A stretch of DNA of 64,000 nt from Orobanche coerulescens (lineage: Eukaryota; Streptophyta; Magnoliopsida; Lamiales; Orobanchaceae). The notes beneath the pieces were generated by a model. It was not told where the DNA came from and searched no databases. It saw only the letters and a program-made list of their open reading frames with translations. The position numbers and the translations under genes are program-made. Position 1 is the first letter of the stretch. Each line of letters starts with the position of its first letter. Below, one piece after another: positions 11,901-23,895 of the stretch. Where the stretch lies: assembly GCA_033398695.1 (NCBI GenBank), contig CM065814.1, positions 19,836,358-19,900,357 of the forward strand, in the 5' to 3' direction.

Positions 11901-14900
11901 TTAATCACACAAGTTTATGTTCAAATATATTTTTTCTTCTACTGTAACAAAAAGCAAAAATAACAAAACAATACCATAAACTTTAGTACTTAATTACTAT
12001 TATCATTATCTTCTCTAGCCAGTGAACACTTTACCATGACTATCACCATCAGCACAAGTAATATTTTACATATTCTATTATTAACTTTATATGAAGGTTT
12101 TATGCATCGCACAAATAAGAAATGGTTAGTGTATTAAAATAAAATAAAAACGCAAATTTTTTATAATATTTTTTAAAATACTAAAGAAATTTTAATAACC
12201 GTGCCATCACGTATTAGTTGTAGCTAACGATGAAAGTAAAGTACAGATATCATTATGGTATTTTAATTAAGAAGTAAAGGGGTTAATACCGTGGATAGCT
12301 TGACATCAAAAATGAAGCCAAATATTTTGTACACGCAGCTGATAAATTCCAAGACACCCTTGACTTCATCTTTAATCTGCAAAATTTGGTGCAAGATCAA
12401 AGAATAGACTTTGAACCAAAAGGATAAATTATGACACAAGCAGAAAACCAATCATACTTGGGACTCCATGCAGAAAATATGAGCATCATCCTGCAGAAGA
12501 TATGAGTATCAGAATCAGATCTTGGTTACAACAAAACAAAAAATAATTATGATTTTGCATCTACTAATAAACTTTCAGATAAGGTAAAATTTACACCACC
12601 AAAATATGGAAACAAAGATCTTAACAAAGCCAACATAGTAGTTAAAAAATGGAAAATAGATGTCAGGCAGACACATATCATGCAAGTAGCCTACTAATAT
12701 TAACCATAAGAGTTCCTTCTCTATCATTCTTCTCAGTACCGTTTTGGCATACCTGCTGAAAACACCTCACACGAGTCAACCCAGTAAGAGCACCGCTTGC
12801 CTCATTGCGATGCAATACCCCAAACTCCGCCAAGCGAAGTGGAAGCTCTGCAGAGTTCCAAATGTTGACTGTGAGGATCTATTAAAATGGAACTACACAG
12901 ATAGCAAGTCCGTCATCATTCACACACGGCCAATGAAATGCAAAAAGTGATTGTTACGAGCATATAGATAATGAAATCCACAATGTTAACAGGATGATAA
13001 TTCAATTTATAAGATGTTACTGTGCATCTTCCACGCAATCCCAAACCATATGAAACTAAGAAATAATTACATGGATCACAGACAGCTTTACTCTGGTCCC
13101 CTACGGCAGGATGATGGCACATATATAACAGTCATTAGTCAAAAGATATAAAAGCAAAAGGAAGAAAAGGGCTCACCTCTATATGAACGCACTCTATGTT
13201 TATATATTAAACAATGGCAAGGGCAGTTCATTGGCTTGAGCCCAAATTCTTGTTTCTCTACCTACAATTACATCGAAATGCACCGCATCGTTGACTTTAG
13301 CAGATAGACGCAGTCAAAAGACCAACACTAAATTAGAGGGACTAGGTTTGAGTAACTTTCAACTATTTTCCTTAACTATGATCTAACCTCAAAGACGAAC
13401 ATATCCTCCTTGTAGTTGGCAGCATGACCAGATCTTTCCCACAGCTGCATATTGAGCATATCTGGAGTCCGCACCTAATGATTTTCAGGCAATTGGTGGT
13501 TATAAAGAGAGAACTTGTACATAAAAAATTCAAATATATCCTCGTGTGCATCAAACACTAACCTCCTCATAATCTCTCTCATTGTACTGACTCCGTATAA
13601 ACTCAACCAACTTGTTGAAAACTCGAGTACCGTGAGGAAGAAAGATACAGATTCCAGGACTAAGTTTCACAAAAGAAACTTCTAATTAGAATCATTAGTT
13701 ATAATCACACGATGTCATGTAGCTCAAACTTTTACCTTAGAGGATGGAAAAAGAAAAGTTCTTGCTTTTTTGCAAGTTCTCTGTGGTCATATTTCTTAGC
13801 TTCCTCAAGCATGGCCTTATATTCCTGAAAAGATAACAACTAAATACGGTGAGACACTGATAGTTCAAACAACTATTAACTTTTTGTATTGTTCAATTGT
13901 TATGTTAAGTAAAGCATATGTTACCTTCAATCGCTTTTGATCTGGAAAAGATATGCCATAAACCCTCTGCAAGCTCTCACGGTCTTTATTTCCACGCCAA
14001 TATGCAGATGAAGCCTAAATTTACAAAATACAGGATTAAACAACTGTGTTGAATGTGAGTGTTTACTACCTACTACATAATAGGAGATGGGAGATGCCAC
14101 CTTCAGACAGCTAAATGCTTTCACAAAAGTTGTATTTGGTATGTGAGGTCCACGGCAGAGATCAACCAAAGCCCCACATCTATATACCGTCAAAGTTTTA
14201 TCTTCAGGTAAATCTCTAATAATTTCCACCTGAAAAAGAAAGCAAACAATAAACAAGTGATATTTCAGATGAATCTTAAATATTATAACATAATGAAAAC
14301 AAAAGTACACTACTAGAAATATGTTGATGAACAGAGTAAATGAGTACAGTTACCTTAAAAGGATTTTCTGAAAACATGTCAAGGGCTTGTTGCCTTGTGA
14401 CTTCAATGCGCTCAAAAGGTTGTTTTTCCTAATTTGGAAGGAAATTTTAATATAAAACACATACTATATAAAACATATCATGTTTGATATACTTGTAAAA
14501 AAAAGACAACTTGAAGCAATAAAGTTAAATGTACACATTTATACTAAAACTAACTAACATACAAAGTCACTATTTAAAAAAGAACTCGTACATTAACACA
14601 TACATAGAAGACATATTATGTTATATTATATAAAAGTCAATTTGTTGTAAAAAAAAAAAGTCATTTTGAAGCAATAGATTTGCTGGTCACATTTATACCG
14701 TTAACTAACATATATAAAACACATGCAACATCAAAAGTACAAAGAATTCATACATCGACAGCTTTCTTGGCTGCGGCTTCAATCTGTGTAAAGTGATCCT
14801 CATTCAATCCTAAATTGTCATAAAATGCATCATAATAAAATCCCTGCAACCATAATGTAAGTCAATACCAAATCGCCATAAAATGCCTCAGCAAACATAA

Positions 14901-15823
14901 AATATTCAACCAATTTGACATAAGAACATCAAGGCGTAAACATTGATATCATATAAAGATTAACTAACTAAAAGAAGTAAATCAAACATAGCTATCATGT
15001 CAACGTTAACTAAACTAAGCAAAATACAACCAAAGAGGAAAAGCTTAAACTTCAACTCGATAAGGAAAAGCTTAAACTTCAACTCGATAAGGAAAAGCTT
15101 AAACTTCAACTCCATAAGGAAAAGCTTAAATAAGAAAAATAATGCTTAAACTTCACCTCCCCTCTAGTGGTGCACGGACCGATGCATAACCTACATCCAT
15201 ATGTCTGCTCCAAAGCCTGAAATAACCCAAACCAAGCTGATTGTCAATAATCAGATTAGGCAAACTCAATATCTTCAGTATACAAAATCAAGAAACTTAC
15301 TTCGCCTAGAATGTGAGCACTCGAATGCCAAAATGTATCACGCCCTTCTTCAGTTTCAAACGTAAACAACGAAAGAATGCAATCATCTTCCAGAGGCCGA
15401 CTCATATCCCACAAGATTCCATCCACTTTAGCAATTAGGGCGTTCGACGCCAAGCTCTTCGATATCTCCTTCGCGACATCAAACGGGGTGGTTTTCCATT
15501 TATTCCCTTCCTTAACCTTTCCGTCCGGCAATGTAATCCTTTTTTCCAATCATCAAACCACATATAAATCAATCGATCAATCGAAACATAACACATACAG
15601 AAGAAGAAGAAGAAAAATAATAAAAAAATAAAGAGAGAGAGAGAGAGAACAGATACGGAAATTACCGGATTCGTTCATCAGAAAGAGCCATCTGATTGAA
15701 TTTTTGCTCATTTTGTATTGACTCAAAGAGCGTTATGCGTTTGAAGATCACCGATTGAAGATAAGCTTCGTCTTTCTTATAATCTGCTTGTTTGGAGTTC
15801 GAAAAGGCATTGGATCCTACCAT
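8939..15823 (-). pseudogene. Threonine--tRNA ligase (18 coding exons visible, 3' end lost or displaced, nonsense codon)
   Basis: Class II synthetase that charges tRNA-Thr. Exons (- strand, GT/AG borders, phases add up): 15666-15823, 15301-15538 (TGS domain, [11 protein letters not shown]), 15157-15216, 14754-14843, 14354-14428, 14101-14229 (RCGALVDLCRGPHIPNT, editing-like domain), 13925-14014, 13736-13824, 13563-13659 (motif 1), 13388-13474, 13177-13261 ([12 protein letters not shown]), 12753-12847 (motif 2, [10 protein letters not shown]), 12458-12490, 12290-12376, 10372-10464, 10173-10265, 9106-9327 ([13 protein letters not shown]), 8939-9010 (anticodon-binding start). Exon 17 has an in-frame TAA at 9262-9264. 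Exons after 9010 are absent up to the Gypsy-A LTR. The first ATG in frame is at 15823; an open stretch without ATG continues upstream to about 16024 and could have been an organelle presequence. Cytosolic or organellar location is undecided. Confidence 0.93.
10465..12289 (-). other. Large intron (about 1.8 kb) of the threonyl-tRNA synthetase gene
   Basis: Bounded by exon ends at 12290 and 10464 with GT and AG borders on the - strand. AT-rich. On the + strand, 11482-11740 looks weakly exon-like (TTGCAG before it, GTAAGT after it, a 60-codon open stretch), but I recognise no protein. I see no transposon ends in it. Confidence 0.6.
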
Positions 15824-16024
15824 CGGAAGGATTAAACCGTCGGCTGCGATAAGTGGACGGTAAGGGCGGCGGAAAGAATAGGCAAGAGCGGCGGAAGGAT
15901 TGGGTACGCGCCACCAGACAGAGAAGATATAAGAAGTGTTTCTGCCTGATTGTGGCGGTGAAGTGAAGTGATAAGCCGCTGCACCACTTTGACTAGGGTT
16001 AACAAAAGTTGGGAGCCGGCCCAA

Positions 16025-18403
16025 GTTAAGTAGGGATGCCGTGCCCGTCCGATCGGTGGTACAAATCAGGTTATCTAGTTCGGGCTTGGACCGACTTTTT
16101 AATTGATTGTCTGCGGACGTTCATATGGTGCGACCAGATTGGATCGAATAGACCGGACCGCGTCTTTTTAAGAAAAAACGGACTTTTAATTGATTGTCTG
16201 CGGACGTCCATACGGTGCGGCCAGATCGGATCAGATAGACCGGATCCGCGTCTTTTTAAAAAGAAAAAAAGAAACCAACCTGCTTCATCTATATATTAAG
16301 AGAACAAGGAAAGTCCCGGGCCGCCGCGTTGCGGCGGGGCTAAAATTAGTTTCACGTCTTACATGCGAATTGAAGGTGAAACCCTTGTATGTTACTCATC
16401 TTGTGCATAGCAACCCATAGCAACCCATTTGCGCTAAGAATTGGTAAAGAACAATGTTTGGTGATAAATAAATACTCGTAGTTAAAATACTATTGGATTC
16501 TTTTAGCAGGTAAAGTAGAACGTGTAAAAAGTAAAAGGCTAAAATCTATTTTATTTATGTTGTTGTGTAGCATAAAAGAATAAATGAGAGTACACGTGCA
16601 GGTTGACCAAATATTTTTATGGAGCGTGCAGTTGAATGTTGCCACGTTAACCTTTCTTAAATATAAACGAACTACACACTGATCATAATTATAATGGGCC
16701 GGGCTCCCAGAAGATGGGCCAATGAGGAACCAATCACATGGGTGGAAATCAAGACAACATATAGGTGCGTCGTTTCATGACGCCCTATTATATATATAGT
16801 AATTATAAAGAGCTCCAGCCGCCTCTCCTCTTCTGGGCAACGAGATTTTTATTAATTTGATTCTGGGCCCAAAAATCCTTGCTTCTAAAATTGGGAGCCG
16901 TCTCTCCTCTTCTGGGCCACCAGATTTTTATTAATTTATTTTTGGGCCAAAGAACCTAAATTCTAAAATTGAGCTGGTATTGGGTGATTAAGAAATCAAG
17001 ACGACATATAGGGCGTCGTTTCATGACGCCCTATTATATATATAGTAATATATTTGATGGCAATGGGTGGGTTTTCGTGGGGTACCCGCCCCACCCAAAC
17101 CTTAATAGGACGGATTATCAAACGGACTTGGAATGCAACATTAAAACCCGCAAAGGTTTGGGACGGGTTTGGGAAACGAAAATTGAAACGGGTTTGGGTT
17201 TGAAAAATGCTTAATGTGGGTACCCGGCTCATTGTCATTCCTAATTTCAACTCCTAAAGACAGTTTATTATGTAAAAATTGTTTTCCTACTTTATCTTGT
17301 TTTTTTTCTGTTTTATTATTTATTTATTGTTTTGTAATTTACTTAATTCCAACCAAACTAGCAATCAATCAATTCAATTTTTAATAAGAAAATAGATTGG
17401 AAACACCATATTAACCCATGTTCCTACGTGACATTTCTATGATTTTTCTTTCATATTTATCATATATTATATAAACGAAAACATGAGCCAATCCTAGTAA
17501 GTTGCCCGTCAAAACTCGACGGGAATAACTTTATAGTATATTGTATTTTATGATTGAGTGACCACATACTATAGTTTTATAGTTGTAAGAGATTGTTCAT
17601 ACATGTTTCTTGTTTATGATCATATAACCAACAAATAGTCTTTGTATATATCATGGTGTTAACTCGACTGACGTTACTTTAGAGTATTATAATTTGTAAA
17701 TTTGAACTAAAAATATACTATATTTTATCTGAAGTGATATGTTTTTACAAATAACTACAAATCAATGTTACTCGAAGATATCATCTAGTTGGGAGGGCCT
17801 ATATAGTTATACCATTAAAAAAATTGAGCATGTTCTTCCCTATGATACAATATCAACAAATGCATCTCACCCCGTAAAAAAAAGGGCATCTCATATAACA
17901 ATATAATATGACAATGTGTCACATTGGCTTCTTCACGGCCAAGATTGTCATGATGAGAATAATGCTTTACTGTGCAGCTCGTTGTTGATAATTGAGGATG
18001 ATTCATTATTTATTAAATGTAGTAAAATCGTTAGGATCATTTTATAAAATATATAAGCAATCAAATATAACTTGATTTTATATTTTTTTGTCGTAGGAGT
18101 AAAAATACAATTCAAATCTTTATTCCCATCGTATCGCTGAAAATAAGTACTGTTAAATGAAATATCATCTCGTTGGTCGGGCCAAATATATGCTACATTA
18201 ATTTCAAATTGATATATTTCAACATAACATTGAAATAAGTGTTACACAAAGAACCATCCCGTTAATCAAATCAAAAAAATTTAGTTTTGAATCAATATAT
18301 TGAACTTCTAAAGCTGATTGAATACTCATCAGTCTAATTTCGAATAATCATTTTATAATGCTATTGCTTGTGCTTATTCTTATCACGCGAAATGTAGACA
18401 ATT
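16025..18403. other. Intergenic AT-rich region with small local duplications
   Basis: No gene was recognised. It holds a roughly 90-bp imperfect tandem duplication at 16096-16262 (shared TTAATTGATTGTCTGCGGAC). It also holds a duplicated 50-bp stretch at 16752-16805 and 16992-17046 (shared GTCGTTTCATGACGCCCTAT), which encloses an 81-bp imperfect tandem pair starting near 16817 and 16898. The stretch 17060-17240 is rich in GGGTTTGGG-like runs between GGGTACCCG-like sequences and may be a dispersed repeat. 17250-18400 is AT-rich with nothing further seen. Confidence 0.55.
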
Positions 18404-18781
18404 TGATCGTATCAAGTAGATCGGAGAAGAGAACCAGAAGAAGGCCGACGGCCGAGGAGGGAGGGAGAGATAGGCGCGAGAGAGAGAGACGAGAGGGAGA
18501 AAGGAGAAGAGATTAGGGCCAATATTTTCTTATTGATTTTAAGATGATAGTTTGCACTATTTATAGCTAAGCCCTATCGGTTCAATAAATGCGTCATGGG
18601 AAAGAACCGAAAAGAAAACCCATGAAGGAGTATTAAACTCTTTAAAAAATACATTTAAATATTGGAAATTACTAAGGTAATCCTAATCACTAATTAATAA
18701 TAACCCTTCAAATGACTAGGTCGACGACGTTCCCGAACCGGTCTTGAATTTCTAGCCGGTGGCTCGATCTGATCCATATCA
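18404..18781 (-). repeat. 3' LTR of Gypsy-B (378 bp)
   Basis: Matches 23360-23744 almost throughout. Compared with that copy it lacks 7 bases close to its outer tip, which exactly accounts for 378 versus 385 bp. It includes the last coding bases of pol (stop at 18694) and a TATAAATA box at 18558-18565 on the - strand. Confidence 0.92.
18558..18565 (-). promoter_or_regulatory. TATA box in Gypsy-B LTR
   Basis: TATAAATA on the - strand, in the middle of the 378-bp LTR. The 5' LTR copy keeps the same box near 23519-23526. Confidence 0.6.
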
Positions 18782-20730
18782 ATCTCTCCCCCGTTGACGT
18801 TCGGTTTGTCCTCAAGGCGTAAATCCGGAAATGACTTTTGCAGATGATCATTAGGTTCCCAAGAAGTGTCGTTGGGCGAGCCATCTTCCCAAACAACGAG
18901 CCATTCAGTTCGAGGTTTACCGTCCAATAAGATATGACGTTCGATAATGGCACGTAAGGGGTGGGAAAGCGGTCTGTCATGCACGAACTCGGTCGGAAAC
19001 ACTGCTTGAACGGGACCCGAGTTGGCACCAACGAATGGTCGAAGTAACGAAACATGGAAGACATTGTGAATGCGAGCATTATTCGGTAATTCTAAGCGAT
19101 ACGCGACAGCTCCGATTCGCTCAAGGATCTTAAACGGCCCATAAAATCGACGGGCGAGTTTGTCCGCGAGCGGTTTGGCCACCGAATGTTGTCGATAAGG
19201 TTGGAGCTTCAACAATACCATGTCACCGACCTGGAATTCAATATCGCGCCTGTGAGAATTAGCCTGCGCGGCCATACGCTGCTGCATCTTACGTAGGTTT
19301 CCCCGTATTAACTCCAAAACTTCCTCCCGATCTTGGAGCGTTGCAAGGGCTTGCGATGGAGGACCGGAGGGTTTTGTTGTTCGAAGGATTGGTGGTGCTT
19401 CTCGGCCATAGAGTGCTTTAAAGGGTGACATTTGCAAACCTTCATGAAAGGTACAATTGAGTGCTAGTTCCGCCCACGGAAGAAAATCGAACCAATATTT
19501 AGGACGACCTTGGGTGAACGCCCTGAGATATTGTTCAAGGCCGCGGTTCTTAATTTCTGTCTGACCGTCCGTCTGAGGATGGTAGGCGGTGCTACGGCAT
19601 AATGTTGTTCCGCTTAAACGATGTAATTCTTTCCAAAACGAACTGGTAAAAATAGAATCTCTGTCGGATAAGATCGAAGCCGGAATTCCGTGGTGTTTGA
19701 CAACCATATCCACAAATAAAGTGTCGACCTTAATGGCGTCAAAATACGTGCCCAAAGCGCCAAAGTGGGCGTACTTCGAAAGGCGATCGATGACCACTAA
19801 GATAGTCGTATAACCGCGGGAAGGCGGAATACCGGTAATAAAATCCATAGAGACCTCATCCCATACCTGCTGCGGAATCGGTAGCGGTTGTAAAAGCCCG
19901 GCTGGTTTTTTGGTGCTGTATTTAGTCGACTGACAAATAAGGCAAGAATCAACAAATTGTTTGACGTCTCTGCGCATCCCTTGCCAAAAAAATACTGCTG
20001 CTACTCGGCGGAAAGTGCGGTCAACACCCGGGTGTCCGGCGCTCGGCGAAGCATGAAACTCGGTGAGAACTTCGGCTTTAAGAGGCGATTCCTTGCCTAA
20101 AACAAGTCGATGGTCGTAATAAAGGGTGCCATCATGAACACGGAATGGAGTCGGAAGATCTCCCTTTGCCGCGGCAGTATGCCATGCCACTAAGTCCGGC
20201 AAAGTCGAATTTTCTCGGTGTACCCTATGCAACAATTCGGGTATAGGTTCGGACAAAGCGAAGAAATGTGACGAAGTTGGTTCATCGCCAATCATGCAGC
20301 GAGAAAGTGCATCGGCCACTTTGTTATTGGCACCAATCTTATATTCAATCCGAAATTTATATCCCATCAGCTTGCGAATAAAAAACTGTTGGTCGGGAGT
20401 CTGAATAACCTGCGTTAGAAGCTCCTTTAAACTTTTCTGGTCCATCCTAATGAGGAACTCTCTGCCCAAAAGGTATTGTCTCCACTTCTGGACCGCGGAA
20501 ACTATAGCAAATAACTCGTGATGATATGCAGATGTACCTCGACGGCGTATGCCTAGTGTTTTGCTGAAGAAAGAAAGCGGTCGTTCCTCCTATAACAACA
20601 CGGCCCCAATTCCTTCATCAGAAGCATCGGTCTCAACAATGAATTCTTTTGCAAAATCCGGCAACTGTAAAATGGGCGGTGTCATCATAGTCGTTTTCAG
20701 CCGTTGAAAAGCATTGTCGGCGAGATCGGT
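18694..20730 (-). pseudogene. pol: Gypsy-B RNase H, integrase and chromodomain
   Basis: An open frame of 591 codons (20469 to 18694) is preceded by RNase H sequence in another frame to about 20730. RNase H C-terminus: KFRIEYKIGANNKVADALSR. Integrase: HHCC (HPGVDRTFRR, CLICQSTKYSTKK) and a DDE core with VIDRLSKYAHF, LSDRDSIFTSSFW and QTDGQTEIKNRG, all three acidic residues kept. A GPF-like module (YGPFKILERIGAVAYRLELP) follows, then a chromodomain (EWLVVWEDGSPNDTSWEP). The frame continues through the polypurine tract and 88 bp into the 3' LTR. Integrase looks intact, but RNase H upstream is frameshifted. Confidence 0.9.
18782..18795 (-). other. Polypurine tract of Gypsy-B, inside the pol reading frame
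   Basis: On the - strand AACGGGGGAGAGAT directly precedes the LTR start TGATATGG. It is read as Asn-Gly-Gly-Glu-Ile in the open pol frame, so one sequence serves coding and plus-strand priming. Confidence 0.8.
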
Positions 20731-21344
20731 CTATGTAAACTTGTCTTTCTGCAGGAGAGTTGTTAGCGGAGCTGCTATCAAGGCGTAATTACGAATAAAC
20801 TTACGGTAATACCCAGTAAGTCCCAAGAAACCGCGTAACTGCTTGATTTTTGTGGGTCTGGGCCAATTAGCCATGGCATCGAGTTTACTTGGGTCCGCTA
20901 ACAATCGGTCGGCCGAGACGATGTGACCCAAGTATTCAACTTTAGTTGTGCCGAAGGAACACTTCGAGCTCTTGACAAAAAAATGGTTGTCCCGTAGTAT
21001 CTGAAGGACGATATCAAGGTGACGAACGTAGAGGTTCAATGAAGAGCTGTAGACTAGAATATCGTCAAAAAATACAATAACAAATTCCCATAAATACTCA
21101 GAGAGAATATTATTCATGGCGGCCTGAAAGGTGGACGGTGCATTGGTCAAACCAAATGGCATGACGAGGAACTCAAAGTGGCCATCATGTGTCCGGAATG
21201 CTGTCTTGAAGATGTCTGATCTGATGATAGCCCGATCGTAGGTCCAATTTTGTAAAAAAAAATAGCATGGCCAAGTTCATCGAATAACTCATCTGCTGTG
21301 GGAATAGGAAACTTATCAGCTACTGTAGTCGCATTTAATGCCCG
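20731..21344 (-). pseudogene. pol: Gypsy-B reverse transcriptase, frameshifted
   Basis: From 21162 to 20731 one frame holds the palm segment with [13 protein letters not shown], the catalytic FFDDILVYSS and FLGLTGYYRKFI. Between 21345 and 21162 the frame is broken near a run of A/T at 21254-21263, so motif A (the first catalytic Asp) is not in frame with either side. The flanking parts (RT start in 21345-23030, RNase H after 20731) show this was one polyprotein. Confidence 0.88.
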
Positions 21345-23329
21345 CTAATCAACACAAAACTGAAAGCTTCCGTCTTTATTTTTGACCAGGAGGGCCGGAG
21401 ACGAGAAAGGGCTAGTGCTATGTCGAATCAAGCCCTGCTGTAACATGTCGTGCACCTGACGTTCAATCTCAGATTTCTGAAAATAAGGATAGCGATAGGG
21501 TCGAACGTTGATCGGTTTGGACCCGTGATGCAAGTGGATTCGATGATCCCAAGTTCTCTGTGGTGGTAACCCGACTGGCAAAGTGAAAACCTTCTCGTTT
21601 AATTGGAGCAGTTCCCGAATAAGAGGATGAATGTCCTCAGGAAATTCAACAACTGTAGGCGTAGATGACATAGGTAATGGCTCAGTTAAAATGGGGCAAA
21701 TTTCGAAACATTCGGCGACCGTATCCGCGGCATACAAGGACTGCAGGGTATTCAATGAGATTCGTTTCAGAGTATGACAGTCTCCTTGCAAAAATATAGA
21801 TTTTCCGTGCCATGAGAATTTCATGGTGAGCTGGGCGTAATCATGAGACACCTTGCCTAGCGTTCGGAGCCACTGAACTCCGAGAACAATCTGCGGTCCG
21901 TGTATCGCGAGCACAAATAGATCAATCCGGAATATGTGTCCTTGAAGGCCTACTGGTGTCGACGCATACTGATGAGTGCACAACATATACTCACCGTTTC
22001 CAACATACACTCGAAATGGTGTCACTTTAGATAGAGGAAGATGTAATCGTTCAGAAACTGTGGGGTGTACAAAATTATGTGTACTCCCACCGTCAATGAG
22101 GACCTGCACTGTGAGACCATTAATAGATCCGGAAATCTTTAGAGATTTAGGATTCGCGAAACCATCCATCGAATGAATGCTAGAGATATCCCCTGTAACA
22201 ATCAACTCGTCTTGTATATTTACCGTAGAGTCCGCCTCGTCGGTGTCATCATTACCTAACAAGGCTAAGAAACGATGTTTACAACGATGGCCTGGAGCAT
22301 ATTGTTCATCACAATTCCAACACAGTCCTTTCTTAGTTCGTTCCTCTCGTTCGGCGAAGGAAAGGCGTTTAATAGACAGAGCTGATAAATTATTCCTTGC
22401 ACCCTGAGCCGTATTCGTGTTAGCCGGGGGGCTGGCCGAAGCAGGTGTTGGGCTCGAATTGGTCGTACTTCCGGGTCGGAAACCGCTGGAGCTCCAATGG
22501 CACGGGTTCGAATTACTGGAAAACATGTCAACAAAAGATGAGGCGAGTTCCCGAGCCAAAGCGAAGGCTTGTGATAAGGTGATCGGGTTACGCAAATTGA
22601 GTTCGCGCTGGACGGGTTGTTTCAATCCGGCTTTAAACAGAGAAATCAATGTAGTTTCTGACAACCCCTCAATTTTATTAAGTAATGATTCAAATTCCGT
22701 TTGGTAGTCAATAAGAGTTATCTTTTGTTGTAATTTGGCGAGTCGACCGACGTAGTCCTCGTAATGATGAGGGTCGAATCTCTGCTTGACGACATCTAAA
22801 AATTCCTCCCAAGTTCGAAAACAATTATTTCGTTTCTGATAACGAAACCAATCTGAGGCTGGGTGATCAAACAATAAATCCACAAGTTGAAGTCGTTCCA
22901 TCGCTGCAGTACGAAAATAGTCGAAATAGCATTGTACCTTATATATCCATCCGACCGGACCAAACCCGTTGAAACGAGGGGCGTCAACTCGGATTCTCGG
23001 CTGGTTGTCATGCCGCGGCTGGTCATGCATGTTGCCGCGGCGGTCCTATGCTGGTGTGGTGGTTGTCGGGAGCGGTAGGAGTGGCGGCTGTTGTTTCGGC
23101 GACGTTGGGTTTCGCTGCTCGGCGTTAGGGTTGTCGTCGGCAATATGGCAATTGCCGAGGATGTGAAAAATCTGATCCGTTCGATCCCGTTGAACGTCTT
23201 GTTCTTGTCTATTCTTCCAGATTTCTTGTTGCGTCGCTCGAACGGCCATCGTCAATTGTCGAAGGAGGTCGTGTATGTCGGGCTCGGTGGTGGTGATAGT
23301 CGACGTCTCCTCTATGTTTTTTGACATGC
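21345..23329 (-). pseudogene. gag: Gypsy-B gag and protease
   Basis: The likely start is the ATG at 23329 (MSKNIEETSTITTTEPDI), 12 bases after the primer-binding site. The frame shifts near 23040 into a 561-codon open frame ending at 21345. That frame shows capsid sequence (WFRYQKRNNCFRTWEEFL, RFDPHHYEDYVGRLAKLQQ), a single CCHC knuckle (CWNCDEQYAPGHRCKH), aspartic protease (VLIDGGSTHNFVHP, where Gly replaces the usual Ser after Asp-Gly/Ser position) and the first RT residues (LVKNKDGSFQFCVD). Confidence 0.88.
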
Positions 23330-23341
23330 TTACGTGAAGTT

Positions 23342-23359
23342 CGGGATGAAAGCACCAAT
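23342..23359 (-). other. Primer-binding site of Gypsy-B
   Basis: ATTGGTGCTTTCATCCCG on the - strand starts immediately after the LTR end GTATCA. Its ATTGGTGCTTTCAT core resembles a PBS seen in plant gypsy elements. The cognate tRNA was not identified. Confidence 0.6.
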
Positions 23360-23744
23360 TGATACTAACTCGTATCAAGTAGATCGGAGAAGAGAACCAG
23401 AAGAAGGCCGAAGGCCGAGGAGGGAGGGAGAGATAGGCGAGAGAGAGAGAGACGAGAGGGAGAAGAGAGAAGAGATTAGGGCCAATATTTTCTTATTGAT
23501 TTTAAGATGATAGTTTGCACTATTTATAGATAAGCCATATCGGTTCAATAAAGGCGTCATGGGAAAGAACTGAAAAGAAAACACATGAAGGAGTATTAAA
23601 CTCTTTAAAAAATACATTTAAATATTGGAAATTACTAAGGTAATCCTAATCACTAATTAATAATAATCCTTCAAACGACTAGGTCGACGACGTTCCCGAA
23701 CCGGTCTTGAATTTCTAGCCGGTGGCTCGATCTGATCCGTATCA
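23360..23744 (-). repeat. 5' LTR of Gypsy-B (385 bp)
   Basis: Starts TGATACGGATC and ends GTTAGTATCA on the - strand. It contains a copy of the last pol codons because pol overlaps the 3' LTR. Confidence 0.92.
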
Positions 23745-23883
23745 CAATTGATGGACTTGTCCGTGTAAGTGCTATCAATGGAAGAATTAGGAACAAAACT
23801 ATGGTTGTTAGAATCCTAAAATCGTGGGTTCAAAAGGATGTATCGGGAAAGGAAGGGCTGGAATTAGTCTAATTGATGAAGAG
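23745..23883 (+). pseudogene. RPA70-like gene, piece 1 (N-terminal OB fold start)
   Basis: Reads VRVSAINGRIRNKTMVVRIL and then KSWVQKDVSGKEGLELV, typical of the first strands of an N-terminal RPA70-like OB fold. One missing base near 23868 shifts the frame before IDEE, and a GT donor follows at 23884. The start codon is not identified, because Gypsy-B abuts the piece at 23745. Confidence 0.65.
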
Positions 23884-23895
23884 GTATTTTCATAT

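Larger units (their letters stand above)
18404..23744 (-). mobile_element. Gypsy-B: CRM-like Ty3/gypsy chromovirus with 5-bp target duplication
   Basis: The LTRs 18404-18781 and 23360-23744 are near-identical by eye, and the element reads on the - strand. LTR ends are TGATAC and GTATCA. CAATT is duplicated exactly at 18399-18403 and 23745-23749. The internal region encodes gag, protease, RT, RNase H, integrase and a chromodomain. The polyprotein end runs into the 3' LTR, a trait described for CRM chromoviruses, but the clade call rests on that and on sequence style only. The insertion lies next to or inside the first exon of the RPA70-like gene. Confidence 0.93.

Noticed and set aside
18404..18781. 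LTR boundary first placed at TATCAAGTAGATC without the TGATAC tip.
   Set aside because: The primer-binding site directly after GTATCA in the other copy, together with the exact CAATT flanks, shows that the LTR includes the TGATAC/GTATCA ends and that 7 bases are missing here.
22177..22707. Open frames of 76-96 codons on the + strand within Gypsy-B.
   Set aside because: They are the complement of gag coding sequence and carry no domain of their own.
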